Source of the DNA: Tetmemena sp. SeJ-2015
Taxonomy: Eukaryota; Ciliophora; Spirotrichea; Sporadotrichida; Oxytrichidae
DNA: 64,000 bases
Reading direction: 5' to 3'
Assembly: GCA_027382625.1 (NCBI GenBank)
Contig: JAJKFJ010022492.1
Coordinates: 99,842 to 163,841, forward strand
Shown here: in pieces, positions 49,611 through 59,700 of the stretch
How positions within the stretch are numbered: the stretch's first letter is position 1
Layout: each line of letters begins with the position of its first letter
Program-made: the position numbers and the translations under genes
The notes under the pieces: model-generated
The model's database searches: none
Told to the model about the DNA's origin: nothing
What the model saw: only the letters and a program-made list of their open reading frames with translations

Positions 49611-51066
49611 TCATTAAATAATTTAAACCTAATACTCGATATCTTAAACTAGGATATATTTATCATTCTGTTCTGAAACAGCTGCGTTGATTGCTTCACT
49701 AGCAGACTGAGTAGTAGGAGTAACAGTGTTAACCTTTGCCTTCTCTTGAGGGTAGACTAAATATTTACCCTGAGTCATGTTTGCCTTGTACTCGGGAATG
49801 GCTGACTCCATCTCGAAGAGGGAGATGCGTCTTGCAACTTCAGACTGGAGAGTCTTGTTGCGCATCAGCTTCTGGCACTGACCCACGATTCCAGAGAGTG
49901 ACCACAGAGACTTCTCCTTAAGCCACAGGTTCAAGAGGAAGGGTTCAAGTTTCTGGTCAAGACCAATCAAGGATAGAGCCTCGATAAATAAGCTAAAGTT
50001 AAGTAAGAGAGTGATTCTCGATATCTCCTACTGGCTGCTCACTAAGGTAACCATATAGGATGCATCTAGAGCGGAAGGGAAGCTTGGACATCAATTGACC
50101 AGTGAAGTTGCCAGCTATGGCTTCGAAGCAAACGGTAGCTCTCAATTTCTTGGCAAGCTCCTTCAACTTGTCAAAGAAATCTGGCTCAGTTTGATTAAGG
50201 ATGTGTTCGCATCCCATGTCGCTAAGTAGCTTAGCTTATAAGAATAATAGGAAGAAAGATAATAACATTGCGCTCTTTAATGTATTTTTATACTCTTCTC
50301 TTCTGACGATGTTGATGACAGGAATTTTATAATCCATAGCTAGTCTGTTGATCATTCTTCCAAGTTGAGAAGCAGCAGCAGTCTGAACAACTGCTTAAAA
50401 TTATATAGCTAAAAACTAAGAAAGCAGAGTTTATGATCAATTTTAAATCTTACTTTGAATTTAAAAGCTTGAGCTTTGTACTGCTTTGCTCTGTCGAGAA
50501 GGCCAATTGCTGTCAGGGGGTTGACGAAATGCATCGCACCTACTTCGAAAGATACGTCATCTGGGAGAGGCATGCACTGGAATGGTGAAGTTACCATGTA
50601 ATTGCATATGCATATATCAGCATCAAGGATATTTAACTTTTTATATTTTAAATGTACTGTTGAAAGGCTCCTCCAACGCTGAGTATTCCATGGGGTTCTT
50701 CCATCTTGGAAACAGCAACTCTCTTTCCAAGAATTCTCCAGGCCATGAGACCACCACCTGATGCCACCACGGTACCTGCACCTTCCCAGCCGGGAACCAT
50801 TGGCAATTTCAGCTTTTCATCGCCAGGCTCCTCATTAAATTTCAGAATCATTTAATGAAAGTAATCAAATTGATTAGCTCGTTCAGTTTCTCATACATGC
50901 CTTGGAGGAAATAGATGTCACTGGGGTTAAGAGGAGCGCACTCGATCTTAACAAGCACCTGACCAGGGCCTGGTTGAGGAACTGGAATCTCCTCAATTTT
51001 GAAGCCACCGCCCTTTTGGACCATGGCACCCCACTGCTTCTCAGGAATTGCGTTTGCGTCGACCAT
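49611..51066 (-). CDS. MDR-superfamily oxidoreductase (quinone/enoyl reductase-like)
   Basis: Members use NAD(P)H to reduce quinones, enoyl-CoA or related carbonyls. The ATG at 51066 gives MVDANAIPEKQWGAMVQKGG. The N-terminal GroES-like barrel follows (PGPGQVLVKIECAPLNPSDI; LPMVPGWEGAGTVVASGGG). The Rossmann part reads TAAASQLGRMINRLAMDYKI, then PVINIVRREEQAKLLSDMGC. The C-terminal part has FEAIAGNFTGQLMSKLPFRS and LYGYLSEQPVGDIEAL. The zinc-ligand cysteines of alcohol dehydrogenases are absent, so the zinc-free reductase branch is likely. Five IESs interrupt it. The last codons (DKYILVQDIEYQVQIIQ) end with TGA at 49611-49613. It is divergent from the hydroxylase gene, with 202 bp between starts. 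Confidence 0.8.
49980..50016. other. IES in MDR gene, pointer CTCGAT
   Basis: CTCGAT occurs at 49980-49985 and 50017-50022. Removal of 37 bp on the minus strand gives EQPVGDIEALSLIGLDQK. Confidence 0.9.
50237..50290. other. Probable IES in MDR gene, pointer TA
   Basis: TA occurs at 50237-50238 and 50291-50292. Removing 54 bp joins INIVRREE to QAKLLSDMGCEHI, the usual MDR spacing. The interval is open in frame (an AT-rich, hydrophobic insert), so the evidence is alignment by eye only. Confidence 0.5.
50394..50452. other. IES in MDR gene, pointer CTT
   Basis: CTT occurs at 50394-50396 and 50453-50455. Removal of 59 bp joins QAFK to AVVQTAAASQLGR on the minus strand and corrects the frame. Confidence 0.7.
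50596..50651. other. IES in MDR gene, pointer ATGTA
   Basis: ATGTA occurs at 50596-50600 and 50652-50656. Removal of 56 bp gives VGGAFQQYMVTSPFQCMPLP in frame. Confidence 0.85.
50841..50881. other. IES in MDR gene, pointer TTCAG
   Basis: TTCAG occurs at 50841-50845 and 50882-50886. Removal of 41 bp joins GMYEKL to KFNEEPGDEKLKLPM on the minus strand. Confidence 0.8.
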
Positions 51067-51268
51067 TAGGCTAATTGCTGCTGCTGCTGTCAAATATTAA
51101 TAACTATATTAACGCTATTATCATCATATCCATCATACATCATCATTCACTCAGATTCATCAACCAACAAAGGTTTAGGTATATAAAGGAAAGTTTTTAG
51201 GAAATACATCTTTAAAAGATATTGCAAATTGAGGTAAGGCATATTTTAAAAACTTTACTTAAAAATTA
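51067..51268. promoter_or_regulatory. 202-bp bidirectional upstream region
   Basis: It lies between the start codons of the divergent MDR reductase and beta-hydroxylase genes, so it must hold both 5' flanks. It is AT-rich apart from a short GCT run next to the MDR start. No named motif recognised. Confidence 0.35.
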
Positions 51269-52205
51269 ATGGCCAGTAGTAGTGCGGTTGTATAGCCTTC
51301 AAAGCTGTTTGCAAGACAACTGCTGCGAACTAATACTCATCCAAGGCCGAACCCTTCACTGTTTTTCCTTCCTGGTCTCAATACTTAACCCTACTATAAT
51401 ACCAGCTATGAAAACAGTAAGTCGAGACAGGAGCAAACTTCTGAGACAGAGGAGCAAGATAAAGTGCATTCCTCATCAGAGCAGTTTAAATTTGGATTCG
51501 TGAAAGACTTTGAAAATAACTTTGAAAGAGTAAGGGATGAGTACCTTGCCTTGAAAAAAGCTTATGGAGATTAGGATGACTACACCAAGGTTCAAAATTA
51601 GTTACCTTCATATTTTATCAATGTTTATCGATTTTAAAATGAGCACACTTTAAATAACGGAGGCTGGTCCTGGATGAGTCTTGTTAGCAAGGGCAAGATA
51701 ATTAACCGAGATAAGTTCAAAAAGTACTGTCCAACAACCCTTCAGCTCTTTGAAGAATCAATTCCTTCTAGTGGACATCAACTCATGAGTGGAACGCCCT
51801 TCAGCTATTCATTCTTTTCCACTATGAGTCCAGGGACAAAGATAGCTCCGCACTATGGCGCAACAAACCTGAAGTTGCGTTGCCATTTCCCTTTGATAGT
51901 TCCTCCAGAGGCTTTCTTGAGTGTAGCTGGAGATGCAAGACCTTGGACTGAGGGCAAAATGACTATCTTCGATGACAGCTATGAGCATGAAGCTTGCAAT
52001 CTAAGTGAGAGTAGTGAAAGAGTGTTGCTTTTGTTCGACATTTGGCATCCTTAGATAAACCATCAAGAGATTGAAAGCATTAAGAGCATGTTTAAAAATA
52101 CAGTATGTTTGATTTGAGTTTCTGCCACAATTTACAATTTTGATGTTTGTTCAGGTAGAAGAGATGATAAAGAAGAGACAATCAACTTAGCCAAGCAGTA
52201 ATTGA
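51269..52205 (+). CDS. Aspartyl/asparaginyl beta-hydroxylase-family protein
   Basis: These Fe(II)/2-oxoglutarate-dependent enzymes hydroxylate Asp or Asn side chains in target proteins. ATG at 51269 begins MASSSAVVQPSKLFARQLLR. PNPSLFFLPGLNTQPYY matches the family's entry motif (PSLFFPGL.A.P). The catalytic core has SPGTKIAPHYGATNLKLRCH (first His ligand in APHYG), AGDARPWTEGKMTIFDDSYE, HEACN (second His) and SERVLLLFDIWHP (Arg for 2-oxoglutarate). Five Q codons are TAG/TAA. There is no IES in the body. A canonical 52-nt intron (52103-52154) precedes the last 15 codons; TGA at 52203-52205. With no N-terminal membrane anchor, it is probably cytosolic, unlike animal ASPH. Confidence 0.85.
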
Positions 52206-52414
52206 ATTTTTATTTAATCGAAATTGAATGCTAATATTGAGATAATATCCTTAGAATAGAAGAAAATTGAGGTCATAGAAAATGAAATGCTCTCACATTG
52301 CTTATAATATTGGAGAAATTTTAATCGAATCATTAAATAAACTATAACATACTTGATCGAAGTTAAGCGCTTTAAATTAAATAGAAGTTCAGAATTTTAT
52401 TTTGAAACGCAATT

Positions 52415-52742
52415 TATTATCCGTTCAGCCCCGATTTTTCACTAGTGGCTAGGAAAACAGCTTTTCCAGTAAGAAGCCACTGTTTTTTGTATTGTTACTG
52501 AACTTTAGAGAAGTGGCTTCAAATCCATCCATGATAGGCATATTTATCCAGAAAGATCCCTATAATTGTGGGATAAAATAAAGTAAAGTTTCTTTTTCAA
52601 ATTTTTGTAGCAATATCGGCCGACAAGGAGCGTTAACAGAACCAAGTTTTAACACAGATGGTAAGAGCTTCGTCCTTGTTCGTCTAGGCTTTACAGAAGG
52701 AGACTGAAAAGTTTTTGAAAAATCGGGGCTAAACGGATAATA
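52415..52742. mobile_element. MITE-like element with 26-bp inverted ends
   Basis: Bases 52415-52440 and 52717-52742 are inverted repeats with one mismatch (core AGCCCCGATTTTTC on the left). Both termini are TA. The 276-bp interior has no coding frame and contains a 9-bp inverted pair (GAAGCCACT at 52473-52481, AGTGGCTTC at 52512-52520). It lies in the spacer between the hydroxylase and glycyl-tRNA synthetase genes. Its sequence is unrelated to the 45-bp element at 3385-3770, but size class and TA ends are shared. Confidence 0.65.
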
Positions 52743-53187
52743 TATATTGAGCAATAGGTAAACAAAGATAATTTCAAATTCATAGTGAAATTCTTCTAAT
52801 TTAAATGAGTATCGCTCATAACTTCACCTAGAGGTGAGATCTTTCTATTTTGACAAATTTATAAGCCTAAATTTATTTTATAACATAGTCTATATTAAAG
52901 CACAATTTTTGTTAACATTTTTTAGTGTTCATTTAATTATTGATGAATAATAAATGCAAACCATTCGCAAAGGCTTAGATTTATCTTAGCATTAGTTCTT
53001 AAGAAACAAAATTTTCTCTTGCTCTTTGAACTCTGAGAAATTTGCTTAATTTACTTAGAAAGTTGGCTCCTAGAAATTTAATTGGCTGCGGAATCTTTAA
53101 TTGAGGGTTAAAGGGCAGATGGTTTAATAAGTTAACTATTAATTTCATTAATAAACTACTACTAATCCCAATAACCCCAATATCAAT

Positions 53188-55127
53188 ATGGTCGAACCTG
53201 TAAGTACAAACTATACTAAACATCTTCATTGCCCCTCCAAGAGGAATCTAAGATGCAGATAATGACCTTGAAAGATTGAACTTGATCTTAATGACCATAT
53301 TTATTATAGGCTCAAAAGAAGAAGGCTACTAATACAGATGTAGTGGACTACGTCAAGAAGTACCAACGTGTCAAATGCGAGGATCTACTCAAGAGGAAGT
53401 TCTTCTACGTCCCCAGCTTTGAAATTTATGGTGGTGTCGCTGGTCTCTATGACTATGGCCCACTCGGCTCCCAGCTTAAGAGCAACGTAGAACAGCAATC
53501 AATAACTTACTTAAAAGATCCATTCTTGCTCTAATTATGACAGAGGATATGCATTTATAGAGAATGGAGACAACATTTCGTGCTCGAGGACGATATGCTC
53601 GAAGTGACTTGCTCAAACTTGACCCTCGACGAGGTTCTGAAGACATCAGTAAGTTAATATCGCTAGCAGAATCAGGCAGAAAAGTGAAGATATATGTATC
53701 CCCAGGAAGATATATATTCAAGTTACCTTAGAAATGGGAACAATAATCCTTCATATGACTATTGCAGTAAGTTTAACTCGTTATTGTGTAGGGTCACGTT
53801 GAAAAGTTCGCAGATTTCATGGTCAAGGATGTGAAGAATGGCACTTGCCACAGAGCAGACAAGCTTATTGAGGACTATTGTGAGAAGGCTTTGGCTAAGG
53901 GCAAGGGTCTCAAGCAAGAGCAGAAAGATAGACTTAATAGAGTTGCAGCTGATGCTGGTTCTATGAAAGCCGAGGCACTCAACGAGGCAATCAAGGAGTT
54001 CAACATCAAGTCTCCAGACACTGGTAACGACCTCACTGAAGCTATGCCCTTCAACCTCATGTTTGAGACTATGATTGGTCCCACTGGTCAGCTCAGAGGC
54101 TTCTTGAGACCTGAGACTGCTTAGGGTATATTTATCAACTTCAGACGCTTGATTGAATTCAACAATGGCAGAATGCCCTTTGCCGCTGCTCAAATTGGCC
54201 TCGGTTACAGAAACGAGATTCACCCTAAGCAAGGTCTCCTTAGAGTGAGAGAGTTCACTATGGCTGAAATTGAAGCACTTTGTGGACCCAACCAACAAGA
54301 AGCATCACAAGTTCGACAGAGTTAAGGATATCTGCCTGCCTTTATTCTCTGCTGCTAACCAGCTCACAAATGAGAGAGCCATGATCCATGATCTCTCTTT
54401 GGAGGCTGCAGTCGAGCAGGGTGTGATTAACAACGAGACTCTAGCCTATTTCATGGCTAGAACTTACCAGTTCCTGATTAGCGTTGGTATCAGAGCTGAG
54501 GCAATTAGATTCAGACAACATCGTTCTGATGAGATGGCTCACTACGCTCAAGACTGTTGGGATGCCGAAGTTGAGACCAGCTATGGTTGGATTGAAGTTG
54601 CTGGTCATGCTGACCGTTCTTGCTATGACTTGTCCAGACATGCTGCTCGCACCAAGGTAGACTTGTTGGCTGCTCGTCAACTCAAGGAACCAAGACAAGT
54701 TAAGCTAGTCAAGGTAACTGTGAACAGCAAGAATGTCGGCAAAGACTTCAAGCAAGACGCCAAGGCCATCAAGGAACTGCTCGAGGAAGCTGATGAGGAG
54801 ACCAAGCAGAGATACAACTTAGAGCTCGCTGAGACTGAGAAAGTTATTCTAAGAGCTGCCGACAAGGAATTCATCTTGACCAAGGAGCATGTACAGATGG
54901 AAATTGTAGACAAGACCATCCAGGAGGAGAAGTACACTCCATCCGTCATCGAGCCATCTTTCGGTATTGGCAGAATCGTGTACTGCGTTTTCGAGCACTG
55001 CTTCAAGCAGCGTGAAGAGGATGCTCAGAGAACTTTCTTCACCTTCCCACCTTTGATTGCACCAGTAAAGTGCTCTATCCTTCCCCTTATGGACAAGCCA
55101 GACCTCAACAGAGTTTGCACTAAGTGA
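53188..55127 (+). CDS. Glycyl-tRNA synthetase, catalytic part (C-terminal domain absent)
   Basis: This class II synthetase charges tRNA-Gly. Exon 1 is MVEP, then a GT-AG intron at 53200-53309. The body reads [94 protein letters not shown] (Q = TAG), motif 2 [18 protein letters not shown] and motif 3 [14 protein letters not shown], ending [18 protein letters not shown]. Two IESs are resolved (AAT and CAGTAAGTT), and the second abuts a 25-nt intron (53767-53791). One extra base near 54272 breaks the frame between TMAEIE and HFVDP. After VCTK, where about 120 residues of anticodon-binding domain are expected, unrelated sequence begins. The rest must be encoded elsewhere, or this is a chimeric join. 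Confidence 0.9.
53497..53562. other. IES in glycyl-tRNA synthetase, pointer AAT
   Basis: AAT occurs at 53497-53499 and 53563-53565. Removal of 66 bp rebuilds the Trp codon and gives [17 protein letters not shown]. No GT-AG pair would do this. Confidence 0.85.
53647..53764. other. IES in glycyl-tRNA synthetase, pointer CAGTAAGTT over a splice donor
   Basis: CAGTAAGTT occurs at 53647-53655 and 53765-53773. The repeat contains the 5' splice site of the following intron. After removal of 118 bp a 25-nt intron (GTAAGTTT...TGTAG) remains, and EVLKTS is joined to GHVEKFADF. Confidence 0.9.
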
Positions 55128-55139
55128 ACTTATTGCTAT

Positions 55140-56290
55140 ATACTTTAGATTGGATCGTTTATTTAGAGTTGTGCAAGATATCAGTAAGTTCTGCTTTAAA
55201 TGTCTTCGTTTTCCAGATGATTTCAAGTTTCATCATAAGAAGATCATTCTTGTCGAGTAAATTATAGTAACATACAAGAAAAAGGGAGCTGCTACTGAAG
55301 AGGAACCTACTCAGTAGGAAGGCGAAGTAACTGAACAGAGCAGCAAAGTTCAGAGAGGATAGACTACTAGAGTTGCCAGAGGAGGCAAGGTACAGTACTA
55401 AGTCAAGTACCAGCCCAAGCAGCCAAAGACTCAAGAAGGATAACAAACTGAGCAGCACCATCACGAGCAGGAGGAAGAGAAGGTCCAGCACACCCACCCC
55501 ACTCATCAAGAACCTGAGTCCCACCAGCAAGAAGCCCAGGAGAACTAAGAAGGAGGCAACCAACCTAACGAAGAAGAGCAGGCTCATGAGGAAGAAACTC
55601 ATCAACACCACCACTAAGCGGAGCAGGCTCACCATTAAACCCACTAGCAGCACCACCATTATCAACATGACTCAGATCAAGAGGACACCAATTCAATTTA
55701 ACTACTCTTGGTATGAAGACAATTTGTCATTTTATCTTCTTTCTTAATAGAATGATCTGTTGAGAAAGGCAGCAGACGTGAGGAGCAACCCCCTTGACTC
55801 TTACAGTGCTTCAAAGGATCAAACTCCACAGAAGGTCCAGAGCCAGCCAGTTCAGCAAGCTGACGCTTCAAGAATCACTTCTCAGCTCAACATCGGCCAG
55901 CCAGTCGGACTTACCCAAACTGCACATGTGAGCTCTCTGCCAACCTAAGCAGCTGCCCCTGTCAACCCACTTGCTGCAGACATGCAGACTTACATGTTCT
56001 AGCAACTCATGATGTAGCAACAGATGATTCAGCAACTCCAACAGCAACTTCTCCTACAGCAACAGTATGGAGCTTAAGCTATCGGTGGTGCACCAGGCCT
56101 CGGACTAAATGTGAACTCTTAGGCTCAGCTAGGCGGATCCATGGGAATGAACCCTATGATGATGGGTGGCTTTGGAAGTCTAGGCGGCATGACCTCAGGA
56201 TTCCCCTACTCTTCAGCTACTCCTCAGAGTGAAGCAGATGAAAACCATATTTTTCAGGTCTACTTAACTAATAGAGGATCAGTGGCCTGA
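55140..56290 (+). CDS. His/Gln-rich protein fragment, unrecognised
   Basis: After short introns or IESs (one GT-AG candidate of 34 nt near 55190), a plus-strand frame reads DDFKFHHKKIILVEQIIVTY, then RGGKVQYQVKYQPKQPKTQE. A long His/Gln/Glu-rich stretch follows (EQAHEEETHQHHHQAEQAHH). After a break near 55700, NDLLRKAADVRSNPLDSYSA continues into MQTYMFQQLMMQQQMIQQLQ and a Met/Gly-rich end (MNPMMMGGFGSLGGMTSGFP). Q codons are mostly TAG/TAA. The frame runs to TGA at 56288-56290, but from 56227 the DNA is already satellite sequence, so the genuine 3' end is lost or lies elsewhere. There is no proper start: the segment follows glycyl-tRNA synthetase without a spacer. Confidence 0.5.
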
Positions 56291-59200
56291 ACTAGGCACA
56301 GCTCTCTTTAAATCGCTATTCTCCAATGTTGTAGGTCCGCGTCTAAATATATGTATAATGAAGTTTGATCGAGAAATAGATTCGATGGTTGACTAATTTG
56401 GTTGGAGTCGAATATAAGAAATAATGTGCAAAATTCAAAGCATATAAATTTTATTTGATCTAATACTTAGAGAGAGAATTACACTCACACACAATTACAC
56501 AAATTATAATCCCAGTCTAATCTGCGAGTTGAAATGGGCTATAATTATCGTGCCGAATACATGAGTAATCCGCCGGCGCACGTGCATGATTCTCTAATCT
56601 GCAACCCGGGTAAATTGCGAGTGGAGATTAGGGTACCTGAAATCTGACTTAAAAATGTTTATACGAAACAAATATAGCCAATCAATACTCGCTCCATTTA
56701 TAATGTCTGCAAAATCGCAGAGAATTCAGCGCATCCAAATACTAAACTATGCAGCGACAAAAATTGAGAAAAAATGCTGCATTTAAGGTACTTGGCTCGT
56801 TGATCCCATATTATTTAATAGAACACTCACCACATACTACCGATGTATTGAAAGCGGCATATTGAATTCAACCCATCAAATTTTTCTTCAGCCTTCTCAT
56901 AAGTAAACTATAGCACTTAAAACTCCTATCGTATTTGTCGTTTAGAAAAAAGGCCCGAGAGATATTGACCAAATCGAAATATCCTTCCGAGGTTCATGCG
57001 CTCAGATATGTACCAATCTTGTAGTGTAAGCTCTACGACCAACCACATTCATCATAAAAATAGCAATGTCGAAAATAGAATGTGAGGGGAAATAGTAGTT
57101 CACTATTTCGAATATGCTTATTCGCAGAGTGAATATACACAAGCACTCCTTTAAGTGGGCCCTCAATTTTGCGGGCCGATAGCATGGAGGGCTCGACACG
57201 CAGAACGGGAATGGCACTGAAAGTTCATACATACGAATATACTGTCACCCCGGGTATAGATTCCGGAGTGTCGCATTGAATTCAGTATATTCCTTTGACC
57301 ACACACACAACCTAGCACTTCCGCTTGAGTGATCTTCAGCCCCTTGAACAGAGATTACATCAGCGCATTGGGCTCTTCTGACGAAGTAATTTTGGAAAAA
57401 GTCTGCTTATGCAGTTATTTTAAGTGTAGCTAACGCATGTTGCGTCGCTTCGTGTAGGGAGAGAAAAACAGAAGAACAACAAAGGAGACCAGCTGCCGCC
57501 TTCAAGCAACAAGCCCTCATCGTTTTCTAGAACGCTAAAACTCGAAAGTGGAAGGAACGAGATGCAGAAGGATCTCACTATCTCAAAATGTAAGAATCAC
57601 GGATATCTAGGTAACACACCTTAACTACGACCTTTCTGCACTGAATCTCAGATAGTCGCCGTATAGCGGTTGAATCGAAAATTCTCGATGGTGATTATCA
57701 ATATCTTTGTCTATCGACAAAACAAAACGGGAGGAAAGAAGGAACTATAAGAGAGAAGAAATTGTGCGATTTTAATGCCTTCCCGACTAATTTCTGCACA
57801 TAGCGTTTCGAGGGCTACAAATTGTTTCCCGGCCGAGGAGACATGCTTATTGACTCTCATCTCTTGAGCAGAAGGACACTTTGCTGATTCTCTCTCACAC
57901 TTCCTGTGGCGCAAGCCTTGCACGACAGCGTGCGATGAGTCTCTGTGAGGGCACGCTGAGAACTCCTTGTCTCATTTTGTTTCGTAATAAAATTTTAGTG
58001 TCTACTTCGTCTCGACAGTCAAACGAGTTGCCCGAGGCACGAATCATTAATCACAAGCGACAATCACGGAAAATATTTTCGTGAAATCTTGGAAGCTAAG
58101 AGCAAAGATGTCAAAAGCTGCACAAGTATATTGAAGTTGGTGAACTGATGAGACGAAGACGTATTACATGATTCAAGTGTTCATGAGTAATATACCTCAA
58201 TTTCTCTTTGATCTGACGCTCTATAACTCGCAGCTCTGATCACCATATCGCATTCACACCATTGTAAAACCACCACATTAAAGATTGTTCTTTTCTCACA
58301 GTCTCTAGATAATAAAATTGGAATACTCTTATTATCTTCTCAATCTGATATTGGTTGCGAGAGTCTTGAGTGAGAGTTGAATGTATTGGTGGAGTGAGTT
58401 CTTACAGATTGGTTTCTTCTGGAGGATGAACTGAGTTGGTTTGCTTTATGCTTCAAAGAAAAGGCTTTAGACAATTAACATAGCGTGAGGAATAGGAGTA
58501 TGATGTGGATTGAATTAGATCCTGTCGATAAAAAATTAGTGGAATGGAATTATTTTAGTAACTAATACTCTTGATATGGTCATATCACCGATAATTATGA
58601 TAGTCAAGGCTTTAATTTTGAAAGGCGTCATGATTGATTTGTTTAAGCGTTGTTAACCTGTATAACTTATGATATATATATTCACTCACCGCGCGCGCTA
58701 TCCCTTATTGACACGCTGCCGACTAATTAAATATCCTATGCATACGCTATAAATTGCTTAAGATGGGTATAAATTACGTTGGGTGTGTGGGAGGCTGCAC
58801 TGATATTTCGTAATTTTATCGAGATCTAAAGTCAAATAAAAAAATTAAGACGAACTCTGCGGAATATTCCGAGTATTGCCCCTAGACCGACACTATTATC
58901 GAATATCGCTTCGCAATCAACGAATCACAATGAGTATATAAATGGACGGGGAGCACATATACATTTAAGGAGTATGTACAGAAAGCTGCCTAGTTCACTG
59001 CTCGTTGATCTCATTTGCCTTTCTGAGTCGTAAATCCGCAATGGTGAGAAGTAGACTTGAAGAGAGAATCACATTGAAAAGAAGTTATGGTCAAAGTCTA
59101 GTACCACTAGAAGCGACCTTCATAACTCGAGCTCTGAGAGTTGGCAGACAGCGCATCTGCAAAATCATATCACAGATAAAGTGGCTTCTGATGATTCTCC

Positions 59201-59700
59201 GATCATTGTTTCCTGGTCCCTAGACATAGAGACATATAAGTAATCACATTTGAAAAGAACGATGTTCCTTGTGTGCGAGAAGCCAACGGATAGCTTCACA
59301 CGACATTTCCAGATCAACTTGTGGCCTTCAGTTAGGTAGAAGTGTTGCGCGGTATGGAAAGCTGCTGAATTTATTCAGTGCCTACCATCAGAGGTTGCGT
59401 GCACACGTACATACGACATGTTAAGCTTCTTGAATCACATGCGAGATCCTGGGTCAACAAGTGGGTTGACAGGTCAGCGTGGCTTAGCGTGGGACGCAGC
59501 TGCATAATCACATGTGCAGATGTAATTTCGTATTCTAATATATTTAACAACTCGCTTATGAGTGCCCTGCAGAGATACAGTTCTGTTCATGCGAAAATTG
59601 AAAATTTTTGTTCTTTGCATTTTTTAATGTGTTTACTTGCTTTTCGTTGATTTTTTTTTTTCTCTCATTTTTTTGACCTATATATTTCGAGTGAAAGCAA
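56227..59700. repeat. Highly divergent satellite sequence
   Basis: Recognisable pieces of the 340-bp monomer occur in order but are broken up by insertions. Examples are 56227-56261 (GTGAAGCAGATGAAAACCAT...), 56560-56610 (CACGTGCATGAT and CTGCAACCCGGG), 56774-56810 (TGCTGCATTTAAGGTACTTG...) and 57672-57695 (AATTCTCGATGGTGATT). Other parts (for example 58100-59500) match poorly or not at all. No gene is supported here; the short open frames lack coding character. Confidence 0.55.

Noticed and set aside
54265..54280. Programmed +1 frameshift in glycyl-tRNA synthetase
   Set aside because: The context lacks a slippery codon followed by a stop as in Euplotes, and similar extra bases occur in the kinase, so a consensus error is simpler.
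53759..55006. Several minus-strand frames of 70-180 codons
   Set aside because: They lie opposite the clearly identified glycyl-tRNA synthetase exons and are shadows.
55159..55668. Long Leu/Val-rich minus-strand frame resembling a membrane protein
   Set aside because: It is the complement of the His/Gln/Glu-rich coding stretch on the plus strand. The Q-coded plus frame has the expected TAA/TAG usage.
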